Below, piece by piece: positions 25,537 through 34,461 of a stretch of 45,484 nt of DNA; position 1 is the first letter of the stretch; each line of letters opens with the position of its first letter. The notes beneath the pieces are model-generated. The model made no database searches, was not told where the DNA came from, and was given only the letters and a program-made list of their open reading frames with translations. Position numbers and translations under genes: made by a program. Source of the stretch: Acidulodesulfobacterium_A sp049965795 (GTDB taxonomy: Bacteria > SZUA-79 > Acidulodesulfobacterales > Acidulodesulfobacteraceae). Location of the stretch: the NCBI GenBank assembly GCA_049965795.1, contig JBMFVW010000013.1:1-45484 (forward strand), read 5' to 3'.

Positions 25537-26289
25537 ATGTCCGTTAAAATAGACCTGGAAGGTAAAGTCGCCGTAGTGACCGGAGGTTCTTCGGGAATAG
25601 GATTGTCTATATCTAAGGTTTTGCTTAATGCAGGCGCAAGAGTTATAATAATCGATATAGACGATAAAAGATTTGAAGCCGTTAAGGATGAAATTAAAAA
25701 AATATCGGACGATTTTGATTTTTATATTTCAAACGTTAAAAATTCAGAAAAAATCTCCGATACGGTTAACGCGGTTATATCTAAAGAATCTAAAATAGAT
25801 ATTCTCGTCAATAATGCCGGAATCGTTAAAGACGGACTGCTTATAAGGATGAGCGACGAAGACTGGTTAGACGTTATAGACGTCAATCTTAACGGTATGT
25901 TTTATATTACCAAAAATGTTTTAAAACATATGGTTAAGGCGAAGTGCGGAAGAATAATAAGCATTGCCTCTGTTATAGGAGAAATCGGCAATACGGGACA
26001 GGCTAACTATGCAGCTTCGAAAGCCGGCATTATAGCGTTTACCAAATCTATAGCAAAAGAATATGCGGCAAGGGGAATACTCGCAAATGCCATAGCACCT
26101 GGATTTATAAGGACTGTAATGACGGATAAACTGCCGGAAGACGTAAAAGATGCTATTAAAAAAAGTATTCCTTTAAATAAAATAGCCGAACCTGAAGAGA
26201 TAGCCAACGCCGTTCTCTTTTTATGTTCGGAACTTTCCGCCTATATTACCGGCACCGTTTTAAACGTCAACGGCGGGATGTATATGTAA
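25537..26289 (+). CDS. fabG: 3-oxoacyl-ACP reductase
   Basis: The 250-residue short-chain dehydrogenase reduces 3-oxoacyl-ACP with NADPH. The cofactor loop TGGSSGIG (15-22), NNAG (92-95) and the catalytic Ser145, Tyr158 and Lys162 (NYAASKAG) are intact. The C-terminal ITGTVLNVNGGMYM is typical. AGGAG precedes the ATG. A strong palindrome begins immediately after its stop. Confidence 0.95.
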   Translation: MSVKIDLEGKVAVVTGGSSGIGLSISKVLLNAGARVIIIDIDDKRFEAVKDEIKKISDDFDFYISNVKNSEKISDTVNAVISKESKIDILVNNAGIVKDGLLIRMSDEDWLDVIDVNLNGMFYITKNVLKHMVKAKCGRIISIASVIGEIGNTGQANYAASKAGIIAFTKSIAKEYAARGILANAIAPGFIRTVMTDKLPEDVKDAIKKSIPLNKIAEPEEIANAVLFLCSELSAYITGTVLNVNGGMYM

Positions 26290-26326
26290 TATTGCGTTGC
26301 CGGAATTGAATTCCGGCAACGCAATA
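26290..26326 (+). promoter_or_regulatory. Perfect 18-bp hairpin between fabG and acpP
   Basis: Arms 26290-26307 and 26309-26326 are perfectly complementary around a single G. The hairpin begins one base after the fabG stop codon and is not followed by a T run, so it is not a standard terminator. Its centre, GGAATTGAATTCC, resembles the centre of the family A palindromes (AGAATTGAATTCT) but the outer arms differ. It may be a partial attenuator, an RNase processing or mRNA-stabilising site that raises acpP level, or a diverged repeat. Confidence 0.75.
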
Positions 26327-26359
26327 AAATTGAAAAAATAATGAGGAGGTGAAAAATCA

Positions 26360-26593
26360 ATGTCAGTGGAAAGCAAGGTTAAAGAGATTATCGTCGAACA
26401 GTTAGGAGTTACGCCCGATGAAGTTACAAACGAAGCTTCTTTCGTTGAGGATCTCGGAGCAGATTCTTTAGATACGGTCGAATTAGTTATGGCTTTTGAA
26501 GAAGAATTCGGAATAGAAATATCCGACGAAGATGCCGAAAAAATTAAAACGGTGCAGGATGCCGTTTCATATATCGACGAACATACAAAATAA
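26360..26593 (+). CDS. acpP: Acyl carrier protein
   Basis: The 77-residue acidic protein carries growing acyl chains on 4'-phosphopantetheine attached to Ser36 in EDLGADSLDTVEL. Size and acidic character are typical. A very strong ribosome site, GAGGAGGTG, precedes the ATG, in keeping with an abundant protein. It lies between fabG and fabF. Confidence 0.97.
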   Translation: MSVESKVKEIIVEQLGVTPDEVTNEASFVEDLGADSLDTVELVMAFEEEFGIEISDEDAEKIKTVQDAVSYIDEHTK

Positions 26594-26633
26594 TATAATT
26601 TATATTACAATGTACTAAATTATTCTTATTATT

Positions 26634-27890
26634 ATGGAAAAAATTAATTGCAAAAGAAGAGTCGTAGTAACCGGATATTCCATGATTACGGCGCTTGGCA
26701 ACGACGCTGAAACTTCATGGGAAAGAATGGTTAAAGGAGAAAGCGGCGTAGATCTTATTACGAGATTTGATACAGAAGGCTATGCAACAAAAATAGCCGG
26801 CGAAGTTAAAGGATTTGATCCGGAAAAATTTATAGAAAAAAAAGAAGTTAAAAAGATGGATCAGTTCATACACTATGCCGTAGCCGCGTCTAAGATGGCA
26901 TTAGATATGTCGAGACTTCAGATCAACGATGCCAACGCCCACAAGATAGGCGTTTGGATAGGAGCCGGCATAGGCGGTCTCATGACTATAGAAAAATATC
27001 ATACAATGCTTTTAGAGGGCGGACCCAAAAAGATTTCTCCGTTTTTTATACCGATGCTTTTGATAAATCTTGCTCCAGGGCAGGTTTCTATAATGACCGG
27101 AGCAAAAGGGCCTAATGCAAGTACGGTATCGGCTTGTTCAACCGGCACAAATTCTATCGGGGACGCTTATAAAATTATTGCAAGAGGCGATGCAGATGCC
27201 ATGATAGCCGGAGGAGCCGAATCTACCGTGTCCCCTCTGTGTATTTCGGGTTTTAACGCAATGAAAGCTCTTTCTACAAGGAACGATGAACCTGCTAAGG
27301 CTTCAAGGCCGTTTGATAAACAAAGAGACGGTTTCGTAGTAAGCGAGGGCGCCGGTATATTAATTTTGGAAGAAATGAATTCTGCGCTGGAAAGAGGAGC
27401 GGAAATATATGCCGAGATAGTAGGATACGGAGTATCTTCTGACGCATATCACTTATCTACGCCGGATCCGGAAGCTAAAGGGGCATATTACAGCATGAAA
27501 AATGCAATAGAGGACGGAGGGATAAAGCCTGATGACGTGGATTATGTAAATGCCCACGGGACATCGACGTATTATAACGATTTAAATGAAACAAAAGCTA
27601 TAAAACAGCTTTTTGGAGATAAAGCGTATAAACTTAAAATAAGTTCTATTAAATCTATGATAGGTCACGCTTTGGGAGCCGCAGGGGGAATAGAGGCGGT
27701 TGCTGCCGTACTGACAGTTAAAACGGGAATTATACCGCCGACTATTAATCTTGAAGTAATGGACGAAGAATGCGACCTGGATTACGTCCCTAATACGGCT
27801 CAAAAAGGGGATATAAAGTTTGCAATATCGAATTCTTTCGGTTTTGGCGGAACTAATGCGACTTTAGTATTTAAAAAATGGGAGGGTTGA
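26634..27890 (+). CDS. fabF: 3-oxoacyl-ACP synthase II
   Basis: The 418-residue condensing enzyme elongates acyl-ACP with malonyl-ACP. Catalytic Cys168 is in STVSACSTGTNS, with histidines in VNAHGTSTYYND and IGHALGAAGG. Length is normal. The start has no clear ribosome site; a TATAAT at 26594-26599 directly after acpP may be an internal promoter. The ORF ends 7 bases before rpiB. Confidence 0.96.
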   Translation: MEKINCKRRVVVTGYSMITALGNDAETSWERMVKGESGVDLITRFDTEGYATKIAGEVKGFDPEKFIEKKEVKKMDQFIHYAVAASKMALDMSRLQINDANAHKIGVWIGAGIGGLMTIEKYHTMLLEGGPKKISPFFIPMLLINLAPGQVSIMTGAKGPNASTVSACSTGTNSIGDAYKIIARGDADAMIAGGAESTVSPLCISGFNAMKALSTRNDEPAKASRPFDKQRDGFVVSEGAGILILEEMNSALERGAEIYAEIVGYGVSSDAYHLSTPDPEAKGAYYSMKNAIEDGGIKPDDVDYVNAHGTSTYYNDLNETKAIKQLFGDKAYKLKISSIKSMIGHALGAAGGIEAVAAVLTVKTGIIPPTINLEVMDEECDLDYVPNTAQKGDIKFAISNSFGFGGTNATLVFKKWEG

Positions 27891-27897
27891 TACATAC

Positions 27898-28347
27898 ATG
27901 ATATATTTAGGTTCCGACCATGCAGGTTTTGAATTAAAAGAATCAATAAAAGAGGCGCTTGAAAAAAAAGGAGTAAAGTATCTCGATATAGGAACGGATT
28001 CTTTGAAGAGCGTGGATTATCCGGATTATGCATTAAAAGTGGCCGAAAAAGTCAAAGAAGATAAAGATAAAAACTCTTTCGGAATACTTGTATGCGGTAC
28101 CGGAATAGGAATGGAAATATCGGCGAATAAAGTTGACGGGATCAGGGCAGCATTAGTTCACGACGAATATACTTCGCAGGTTGCTAAAGAACATAATAAC
28201 GCCAATATAATAACTATGGGCGGAAGGACGACTACTCCGACGGAAGCATTAAGATTTATAGACAGATTTATGTCTGCAAAATATGAAGGAGGCAGGCATG
28301 AAAACAGAATTAATAAAATAAGTTCAATAGAGAAGCTAAATAAATAA
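27898..28347 (+). CDS. rpiB: Ribose-5-phosphate isomerase B
   Basis: The 149-residue enzyme interconverts ribose-5-phosphate and ribulose-5-phosphate. The family motifs YLGSDHAGFELK, DIGTDSLKSVDYPDYA and LVCGTGIGMEISANKVDGIRAA with the catalytic cysteine are present. It supplies ribulose-5-phosphate, a substrate for the DHBP synthase encoded downstream (ribBA). GGAGGG precedes the ATG. Confidence 0.96.
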   Translation: MIYLGSDHAGFELKESIKEALEKKGVKYLDIGTDSLKSVDYPDYALKVAEKVKEDKDKNSFGILVCGTGIGMEISANKVDGIRAALVHDEYTSQVAKEHNNANIITMGGRTTTPTEALRFIDRFMSAKYEGGRHENRINKISSIEKLNK

Positions 28348-28380
28348 AAGATTAAAAAGTATTTATAAAAAAAATAAAAG

Positions 28381-29640
28381 GTGAAGAAATTGGATTTTAA
28401 AAATCTTGAAGAAACAGATATAGAAGTTTACGAGTTTATAAAAAAAGAGGTCGATAGACAGAGAAATTCATTGGAGCTGATAGCTTCGGAAAATTTTGTA
28501 TCTCCCGCGGTTATGCAGGCGCAGGGTTCCGTTTTAACAAATAAATATGCCGAAGGTTATCCAAAAAAAAGATATTACGGCGGATGCGGCTACATAGACG
28601 ATATAGAACAGCTTGCAATAGACAGAATTAAAAAAATATTTAATGCCGAATACGCAAATGTTCAGCCTCACTCCGGATCTCAGGCGAATATGGCAATATT
28701 TTACGCTTTTTTAAAACCCGGCGATACCGTTCTCGGAATGGATTTATCGCACGGAGGTCATTTGACTCACGGAAGCCCGGTAAATTTTTCAGGTAAATAT
28801 TTTAATATTATTCCTTACGGAGTAAATAAATCTACGGAGATTATAGATTACGAAGAATTAAGAAAAATAGCCTTAGAAAATAAGCCCAAGATGATAATAG
28901 CAGGCGCAAGCGCATATCCCAGAATTATAGATTTTAAAAAATTCAGGGATATAGCCGATGAAGCAGGAAGCTATCTCATGGTGGACATGGCGCACATAGC
29001 CGGATTGGTAGCAGCCGATCTGCATCCAAATCCCGTACCTTATGCCGATTTTGTAACTACTACGACGCATAAAACGCTAAGAGGTCCCAGAGGCGGCATC
29101 ATACTTGCAAAGGCTAAATACGAAAAGGAGCTTAACTCCGCAATATTCCCAGGAATTCAGGGCGGTCCGCTTGAGCATGTAGTTGCCGCCAAAGCGGTGG
29201 CTTTCAAGGAAGCCTTAAGCGAAAATTTTAAAAATTATCAGAGACAGGTCGTGTTTAATGCAGCCGCTCTTGCCAATACGCTTCAAAATAACGGTTTTTC
29301 TTTGATATCAGGCGGTACGGATAACCACCTGATGCTTGTAGATTTCAGAAAATCGGAAATGACGGGTAAACAGGCGGAAGCATTGCTTGACGAAGTAGGT
29401 GTAACAGTAAATAAAAACAAAGTGCCTTTCGACGAAAGATCTCCTTTCGTTACAAGCGGAATAAGGATAGGCACGCCGGCAGTTACTACGAGAGGAATGA
29501 AGGAGAACGAGATGATAAAAATAGGCGAATTTATAGTCGAAGTTTTAAAAAATCCGAGCGACGAAAACGTAAAAAACGACATCAAACAAGAAGTACACAA
29601 TTTATGCGCCAAGTTCCCCCTGTATGAAACATTGTTATGA
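28381..29640 (+). CDS. glyA: Serine hydroxymethyltransferase
   Basis: The 419-residue PLP enzyme converts serine to glycine and loads tetrahydrofolate. It shows LELIASENFVSPAVMQAQGS, NVQPHSGSQAN, and the PLP lysine in TTTTHKTLRGPRGG. The start is uncertain: GTG at 28381 gives the longest form, but TTG at 28390 is placed 6 bases after AAAGGTG and may be the true start, giving a protein 3 residues shorter. Its stop overlaps the nrdR ATG as ATGA. Confidence 0.96.
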   Translation: MKKLDFKNLEETDIEVYEFIKKEVDRQRNSLELIASENFVSPAVMQAQGSVLTNKYAEGYPKKRYYGGCGYIDDIEQLAIDRIKKIFNAEYANVQPHSGSQANMAIFYAFLKPGDTVLGMDLSHGGHLTHGSPVNFSGKYFNIIPYGVNKSTEIIDYEELRKIALENKPKMIIAGASAYPRIIDFKKFRDIADEAGSYLMVDMAHIAGLVAADLHPNPVPYADFVTTTTHKTLRGPRGGIILAKAKYEKELNSAIFPGIQGGPLEHVVAAKAVAFKEALSENFKNYQRQVVFNAAALANTLQNNGFSLISGGTDNHLMLVDFRKSEMTGKQAEALLDEVGVTVNKNKVPFDERSPFVTSGIRIGTPAVTTRGMKENEMIKIGEFIVEVLKNPSDENVKNDIKQEVHNLCAKFPLYETLL

Positions 29641-30095
29641 AATGCCCTTTTTGCCTTAACGACGACGATAAAGTAGTAGATTCCAGAGTATCGAAAGACG
29701 GAAGATCCACTAAGCGTAAAAGACAGTGCAACGTCTGCGGAAAAAGGTTTACGACTTTAGAAACCGTTATTTCTTCATCCCCTTTGATAATTAAAAAAGA
29801 CGGAAGAAGAGAATCGTTCGACAGACAAAAAGTTCTAAGCGGGTTAATAAAAGCATGCGAGAAAAGGCCCGTTCCGTACCGCAACATAGAAGAAATAGTA
29901 GTTTCCATAGAAAAATGGTTTGAGGAAACGAATTTAAAAGAGATAAAAAGCGAAGAAATAGGAAGACAAGTCCTCGATAAATTAAAAAATTTGGATGCAA
30001 TAAGCTATGTCCGGTTTGCTTCCGTCTATCTTTCCTTTAAAGATATAAACGAGTTATACGAAAATGTCTCCGAACTCATCAAAAAAAAATCTTAG
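29637..30095 (+). CDS. nrdR: Transcriptional repressor NrdR
   Basis: The 152-residue regulator represses ribonucleotide reductase genes according to ATP/dATP. The zinc ribbon (Cys3, Cys6, Cys31, Cys34) precedes an ATP-cone domain (LIIKKDGRRESFDRQKVLSGLIKAC). Length is typical. It overlaps glyA by 4 bases and ribD by 32 bases. The glyA-nrdR-ribD arrangement is common in Deltaproteobacteria. Confidence 0.97.
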   Translation: MKCPFCLNDDDKVVDSRVSKDGRSTKRKRQCNVCGKRFTTLETVISSSPLIIKKDGRRESFDRQKVLSGLIKACEKRPVPYRNIEEIVVSIEKWFEETNLKEIKSEEIGRQVLDKLKNLDAISYVRFASVYLSFKDINELYENVSELIKKKS

Positions 30096-31242
30096 CAAGC
30101 ATACAAACGACAAAGACGAATATTTTATATCAAGAGCTTTAAATCTTGCAAAAAAAGGCCGGGGATTAACTTCTCCAAATCCGGCGGTAGGAGCCGTAGT
30201 TGTTAAAAACGGCATTATAATCGGCGAAGGATTTCACGAAAAAGCCGGGCAGCCCCATGCGGAAGTTATAGCTTTAAACAGAGCCGGAAAAAACGCCGAA
30301 GGTGCTGAGATATATGTAACGTTAGAGCCTTGCAGCCATTTCGGGAAAACCCCTCCTTGTGTGCATAAAATTAAAGAGTCGGGAATAAAAAGAGTTGTAT
30401 CGGCTATTAAAGATCCCAACCCTTTGGTATCGGGAAAAGGGCTGGAATTTTTAATTAATAACGGTATTGAAATAAAAGACGGCGTTCTTTCAAAAGAAGC
30501 TAAAAGGATTAACGAAAATTTTTTTAAATATATAACTACGGGTATGCCTTTTATAACCGTTAAAGAGGCTGTAACTTTAGACGGAAATTTAGGCTATAAA
30601 ACCGATACCGAAAAAGTATATATATCGTCGCCTAAATCTTTAGAATATACTCATTATATCAGGTTTATCAACGATGCCGTGATGATATCGGTAAAAACCC
30701 TCATAAAAGACGATCCAATGTTGGACGTTAGAATAAAAAAATCGGGTATAAAAGAGAAATTTTTTGCAAAAAAGTGGACTAAAATAGTTTTAGATTCAGA
30801 TTTAAAAACCCCGCCGGATTCAAAAATTTTTGAAAGTCACGGGGAAGTTTTAATTTTTGCTTCAAAAGATTACGATAAGACAAAAGCAGAAAGAAAAAAG
30901 CATTTAGAAGAAAAAGGTGCAATTATATCGGATGTATATTATAATATTATAGAAGGTAAAAAATTATTAAACTTGGAATCTGTTTTTAAAAAATGCGGAG
31001 AATTAAAAATAACCGGAATATTAGTCGAAGCGGGTCCGGAACTTTTTAGTTCGTTGATTAAAGAAAGATTTTGCGATAAGATAATTTTTAACGTTACGCC
31101 TCATTTTTTCGGAAGAAAAAACGGGTTAGACCTGTTTGGACGGCTAAATTTAGAATTTAACGAAAAAATTAATTTTTCAAGTTTAAACGTAAAAAAAATT
31201 AAAGACGAAGTTTTTTTATCATATTATCCCGAATTTGCTTAG
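30064..31242 (+). CDS. ribD: Riboflavin biosynthesis deaminase/reductase
   Basis: The 392-residue bifunctional enzyme carries out the second and third steps of riboflavin synthesis from GTP. The N-terminal deaminase has the zinc site QPHAEVIAL and LEPCSHFGKTPPC, and the NPAVGAVVV strand. The C-terminal reductase (from about 160) has TVKEAVTLDGNLGY and LVEAGPELFSSLI. The ATG at 30064 lies inside nrdR; no later ATG precedes the conserved deaminase start, so a 32-base overlap is accepted. Confidence 0.93.
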   Translation: MSPNSSKKNLSKHTNDKDEYFISRALNLAKKGRGLTSPNPAVGAVVVKNGIIIGEGFHEKAGQPHAEVIALNRAGKNAEGAEIYVTLEPCSHFGKTPPCVHKIKESGIKRVVSAIKDPNPLVSGKGLEFLINNGIEIKDGVLSKEAKRINENFFKYITTGMPFITVKEAVTLDGNLGYKTDTEKVYISSPKSLEYTHYIRFINDAVMISVKTLIKDDPMLDVRIKKSGIKEKFFAKKWTKIVLDSDLKTPPDSKIFESHGEVLIFASKDYDKTKAERKKHLEEKGAIISDVYYNIIEGKKLLNLESVFKKCGELKITGILVEAGPELFSSLIKERFCDKIIFNVTPHFFGRKNGLDLFGRLNLEFNEKINFSSLNVKKIKDEVFLSYYPEFA

Positions 31243-31250
31243 ACGGCTGT

Positions 31251-31293
31251 ATTTTAGCATAATATGCATAATTATATTAAATTTTAGCATAAT
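31251..31293. repeat. Pair of 13-base direct repeats upstream of ribE
   Basis: ATTTTAGCATAAT occurs at 31251-31263 and again at 31281-31293, spaced 30 bases apart in the 60-base ribD-ribE gap. A 12-base version, TTTTAGCATAAT, also occurs at 45350-45361. The spacing of about three DNA turns would suit a regulator site, but there is no proof. Confidence 0.35.
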
Positions 31294-31302
31294 GTATATT
31301 TT

Positions 31303-32004
31303 ATGTTTACCGGCATAATAAAAGAGACGGGGAAAGTTAAATCCATAAGCGCCGGCGTTATTTCGATAGCCGTAAAAGATGCCGGAAAAAGTTCATATAT
31401 AGGGCAGAGTATTTCGGTTAACGGCGTATGCCTTACCGTGAAAAAAATCGCTTATCCGGTTTTATCTTTCGATTATACCCCTGCTACATTTAATGCGTCG
31501 GCATTAAAATATTTAAAAATTAACGAAGCCGTAAATATAGAACCGGCTCTTTCGGTTAATTCGGATATTTCGGGACATTTTGTTCTAGGACACGTCGACG
31601 GCATAGGGAAAATAATTGAAACGAGAAAATTTGGTAACTCTATAATAATCGGCATAAAAATAACGCATTCGATAGACGGCAATTTAGAAAAATATATAAT
31701 CGCAAAAGGTTCTGTATCTATAGACGGAATCAGCCTTACGGTAAACGGCGTTAAAAACGGTTTGTTTTTTGTCAGCATTATTCCGTTAACGTATAGAGAA
31801 ACTAATCTTAATTATAAAACGATCGGCGATTACGTAAATATAGAATCTGACATAATAGAAAGAACGGTAGTCAGCCGTTTAAAAGATTTAGGCGCGTCAA
31901 GACTTATCTGCTGTAACGAAGGCAACGCGGCCAAAGAAGAAAACGGCTATAGTAAAGCTGGAGGCGTGACCGTGGAATTTTTAACCGAAAACGGATTTAT
32001 TTGA
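31303..32004 (+). CDS. ribE: Riboflavin synthase alpha chain
   Basis: The 233-residue enzyme makes riboflavin from two molecules of 6,7-dimethyl-8-ribityllumazine. Two duplicated lumazine-binding barrels are visible: MFTGIIKETGKV...SVNGVCLTV in the first and FVLGHVDGIG...SIDGISLTVNG in the second. The C-terminal tail is about 20 residues longer than usual and is Gly/Glu-rich. No Shine-Dalgarno sequence precedes the ATG. No FMN riboswitch lies in the gap upstream. Confidence 0.94.
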   Translation: MFTGIIKETGKVKSISAGVISIAVKDAGKSSYIGQSISVNGVCLTVKKIAYPVLSFDYTPATFNASALKYLKINEAVNIEPALSVNSDISGHFVLGHVDGIGKIIETRKFGNSIIIGIKITHSIDGNLEKYIIAKGSVSIDGISLTVNGVKNGLFFVSIIPLTYRETNLNYKTIGDYVNIESDIIERTVVSRLKDLGASRLICCNEGNAAKEENGYSKAGGVTVEFLTENGFI

Positions 32005-32018
32005 TGCATCAATTTGTT

Positions 32019-32046
32019 ACGGTGACAGAATTGAATTCTGCACCGT
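32019..32046. repeat. Palindromic element, family A, copy 3 (degenerate)
   Basis: The left arm is ACGGTGACAGAATT and the right arm AATTCTGCACCGT, with one base deleted but the G-to-T change compensated by C-to-A on the other side. The compensation suggests that pairing has been kept. It is immediately followed by a family B element. Confidence 0.75.
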
Positions 32047-32058
32047 ATTTAAAGAAAA

Positions 32059-32151
32059 GGAAAAGATGTCAGACTTTATTTTTTTTGCATACTAAACAAA
32101 TCAAATTAGCATACAAATTTATTGCAAAAAAATTAATCCGGTATCTTTTCC
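32059..32151. repeat. Hairpin element family B (degenerate)
   Basis: The left arm starts GGAAAAGATGTCAGA and the right arm ends AATCCGGTATCTTTTCC. The outer GGAAAAGAT/ATCTTTTCC pairs perfectly even though it differs from the intact copy (GGT), so both arms changed together. It lies between ribE and ribBA, inside what is otherwise a continuous operon. Confidence 0.65.
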
Positions 32152-32187
32152 TATGATAGTATATATGTAAAAAAGGAGATAACGATT

Positions 32188-33393
32188 ATGAGTTTAGCTA
32201 CCGTAGAAGAGGCGGCCGCAGATATAAAAGAAGGTAAAATGATTATACTCGTCGACGACGAGGACAGGGAAAACGAGGGAGATTTAGTAGTAGCGGCGGA
32301 GCATACCACTCCGGAAATTATAAACTTTATGACGAAATATGCCAGAGGCTTAATATGTCTTACGCTTACAGAAGAAAAAGCCGACAGCTTGGATCTTCCG
32401 CCTATGGTGGTTAATAACGAGTCAAAATTTACCACTGCGTTTACGGTTTCAATAGAAGCCAAAGAAGGAGTTACTACCGGTATTTCGGCGCAAGACAGAG
32501 CGCATACTATATTGACAGCCATAAAGGACGATGCAAAACCCTCCGACCTGGTAAGGCCCGGCCATATTTTTCCTCTAAGGGGTAAAAACGGAGGCGTACT
32601 CACAAGGACGGGGCAGACCGAAGGCTCTATAGATATAGTCGGAGTAGCCGGATTAAAGCCGTACGGAGTTATATGCGAAATAATGAAAGACGATGGAACT
32701 ATGGCGAGGATGCCTGATTTAATAGAGTTTTCAAAAAAATTCGATATTAAAATTTTAACCATTAGAGATTTAATAAATTACAGGCTTAAACATGAAAAAC
32801 ACGTTAAGCGGCTTGTCGAATCTAAAATCCCCACCGAATTTGCCGGAGATTTTAAAATTATAGTTTATTCTAACGATATAGACTTTAAAGAACATGTTGC
32901 ATTAGTTAAAGGGGAAATTAACAAGGACGAGCCCGTTTTGGTAAGAGTTCATTCGCAGTGTCTTACCGGAGATATTTTCGGTTCCATGAGATGCGACTGC
33001 GGCGACCAGTTAAAAACGGCTATGGAGATGATAGACAAGGAAGGTAAAGGCGTTATTTTATATTTAATGCAGGAAGGCAGGGGAATCGGGCTGGTAAATA
33101 AATTAAAGGCGTATAATCTTCAGGACGAGGGCTACGATACCGTGGAAGCAAACGAAAAATTGGGATTTAAAGCCGATTTAAGGGAATACGGCGTAGGCGC
33201 TCAAATTTTGGTCGATCTCGGAGTTGGTAAAATGAGGCTTATGACTAATAATCCGAAAAAAATAATAGGACTTGAAGGATACGGTCTCAGCGTAGTCGAA
33301 AGGGTTCCGATAGAGATATGTCCCAACGAAACTAATAAACACTATCTCGAAACGAAAAAAGAAAAAATGGGGCATCTGCTGAAAATTAAGTAA
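32188..33393 (+). CDS. ribBA: Bifunctional DHBP synthase / GTP cyclohydrolase II
   Basis: The 401-residue enzyme supplies both precursors for riboflavin. The N-terminal DHBP synthase has ILVDDEDRENEGDL and RPGHIFPLRGKNGG. From about residue 206 the GTP cyclohydrolase II domain has VRVHSQCLTGD and the zinc cysteines in SMRCDCGDQL, then QEGRGIGLVNKLKAY. AAAAGGAG precedes the ATG. A repeat-element block separates it from ribE. Confidence 0.97.
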   Translation: MSLATVEEAAADIKEGKMIILVDDEDRENEGDLVVAAEHTTPEIINFMTKYARGLICLTLTEEKADSLDLPPMVVNNESKFTTAFTVSIEAKEGVTTGISAQDRAHTILTAIKDDAKPSDLVRPGHIFPLRGKNGGVLTRTGQTEGSIDIVGVAGLKPYGVICEIMKDDGTMARMPDLIEFSKKFDIKILTIRDLINYRLKHEKHVKRLVESKIPTEFAGDFKIIVYSNDIDFKEHVALVKGEINKDEPVLVRVHSQCLTGDIFGSMRCDCGDQLKTAMEMIDKEGKGVILYLMQEGRGIGLVNKLKAYNLQDEGYDTVEANEKLGFKADLREYGVGAQILVDLGVGKMRLMTNNPKKIIGLEGYGLSVVERVPIEICPNETNKHYLETKKEKMGHLLKIK

Positions 33394-33441
33394 CACTCTA
33401 TAAGTATAACTTAAATATTTAATTTAATAAAGGAGTATGCA

Positions 33442-33927
33442 ATGGGAATGCACGGTTTTAGTTTGATTGAAGGAGAGCTTAAAGCCGCCGGTTTTAAATT
33501 CGGCATAGTAATATCGAGATTTAACGATTTTATTAACGGCAAGCTGTTGTCCGGAGCATTAGATTATCTTAAAAGAGCAGGCGCTGCGGATGATAACGTT
33601 TCGGTCGTAAAAGTTCCGGGTGCGTTTGAAATTCCTATGGCGGTAAAAATGCTGCTGGAAACAAAAAAATTTGACGCCGTAATATGTCTGGGAACTTTGA
33701 TACGAGGCGAAACTACCCATTTTGACCTATTATCCAATCAGGTGACGAAATTAATTTCTGAACTTTCGATTCATTATAATGTTCCGGTAAGTTACGGAAT
33801 TATAACTGCGGAATCCATCGAACAGGCTATATCGCGCGCAGGAACCAAGATGGGCAACAAAGGTTTCGATGCCGCAATGTCTGCGGTCGAAATGGCAAGT
33901 CTTTACGCAAAAATTAAGAAGATCTGA
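33442..33927 (+). CDS. ribH: 6,7-dimethyl-8-ribityllumazine synthase
   Basis: The 161-residue enzyme condenses DHBP with the ribitylamino-uracil product of RibD. The motifs SRFNDFINGKLLSGA, PGAFEIPMAVKMLL and CLGTLIRGETTHFDLL are typical, and the length fits an icosahedral-type subunit. AAAGGAG precedes the ATG. It is followed closely by nusB, the standard arrangement. Confidence 0.97.
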   Translation: MGMHGFSLIEGELKAAGFKFGIVISRFNDFINGKLLSGALDYLKRAGAADDNVSVVKVPGAFEIPMAVKMLLETKKFDAVICLGTLIRGETTHFDLLSNQVTKLISELSIHYNVPVSYGIITAESIEQAISRAGTKMGNKGFDAAMSAVEMASLYAKIKKI

Positions 33928-33945
33928 AAATAAAATAAGCCGTAT

Positions 33946-34407
33946 ATGACCAAAAGAAGAAAAGCAAGAGAGCTGGCGCTGCAATTTTTATACGAAGAAG
34001 ACGGCGATATAAGCAACTTAGATTATAAAATAAACAGATTTTATAATGACTTTGCAGTTGAAAGCCTGAAGAGAGACGGATTTATAAAAACAAAAGAAGA
34101 TTTAAATAAAAAAAAAGATATTGCGGAAGTATTCGATTTCTTTTCTTCCATAGTTAAGGGAACGCTCATAAATTTAAAAAAAATCGACGATGTTATAAAA
34201 AATATTTCTAAAAACTGGAGCATAGAAAGAATGTCTCGCGTGGACAGAAATTTATTGAGACTTTCTATTTACGAGATTATTTTCGTACCCGAAACCCCTA
34301 AAAACGTAGTTATTAACGAGGCCGTAGAAATCGCAAAAAAATTCGGCAACGACGAATCTCCGGCTTTTATTAACGGCATTTTAGATGCGGCGCTAAAGGT
34401 TAAATAA
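33946..34407 (+). CDS. nusB: Transcription antitermination protein NusB
   Basis: The 153-residue protein binds boxA RNA with S10 in rRNA antitermination. It has RRKARELALQFLYEED at the N-terminus and RVDRNLLRLSIYEI followed by NEAVEIAKKFGNDESPAFINGILDAA. It follows ribH by 18 bases. Confidence 0.96.
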   Translation: MTKRRKARELALQFLYEEDGDISNLDYKINRFYNDFAVESLKRDGFIKTKEDLNKKKDIAEVFDFFSSIVKGTLINLKKIDDVIKNISKNWSIERMSRVDRNLLRLSIYEIIFVPETPKNVVINEAVEIAKKFGNDESPAFINGILDAALKVK

Positions 34408-34461
34408 GTTAATTCGGCAGATACAAACTTTAAATAACCAAAGAGCTAAAAAGGAGAAAAA

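Noticed and set aside
26290..26326. Rho-independent terminator after fabG
   Set aside because: No T run follows on the plus strand, and the downstream fab genes continue in the same direction.
31243..32187. FMN riboswitch upstream of riboflavin genes
   Set aside because: No RFN-element consensus (AGGGGCAGGGTGAAATTCCC type) is seen before ribD, ribE or ribBA; the gap before ribBA is filled by repeat elements.
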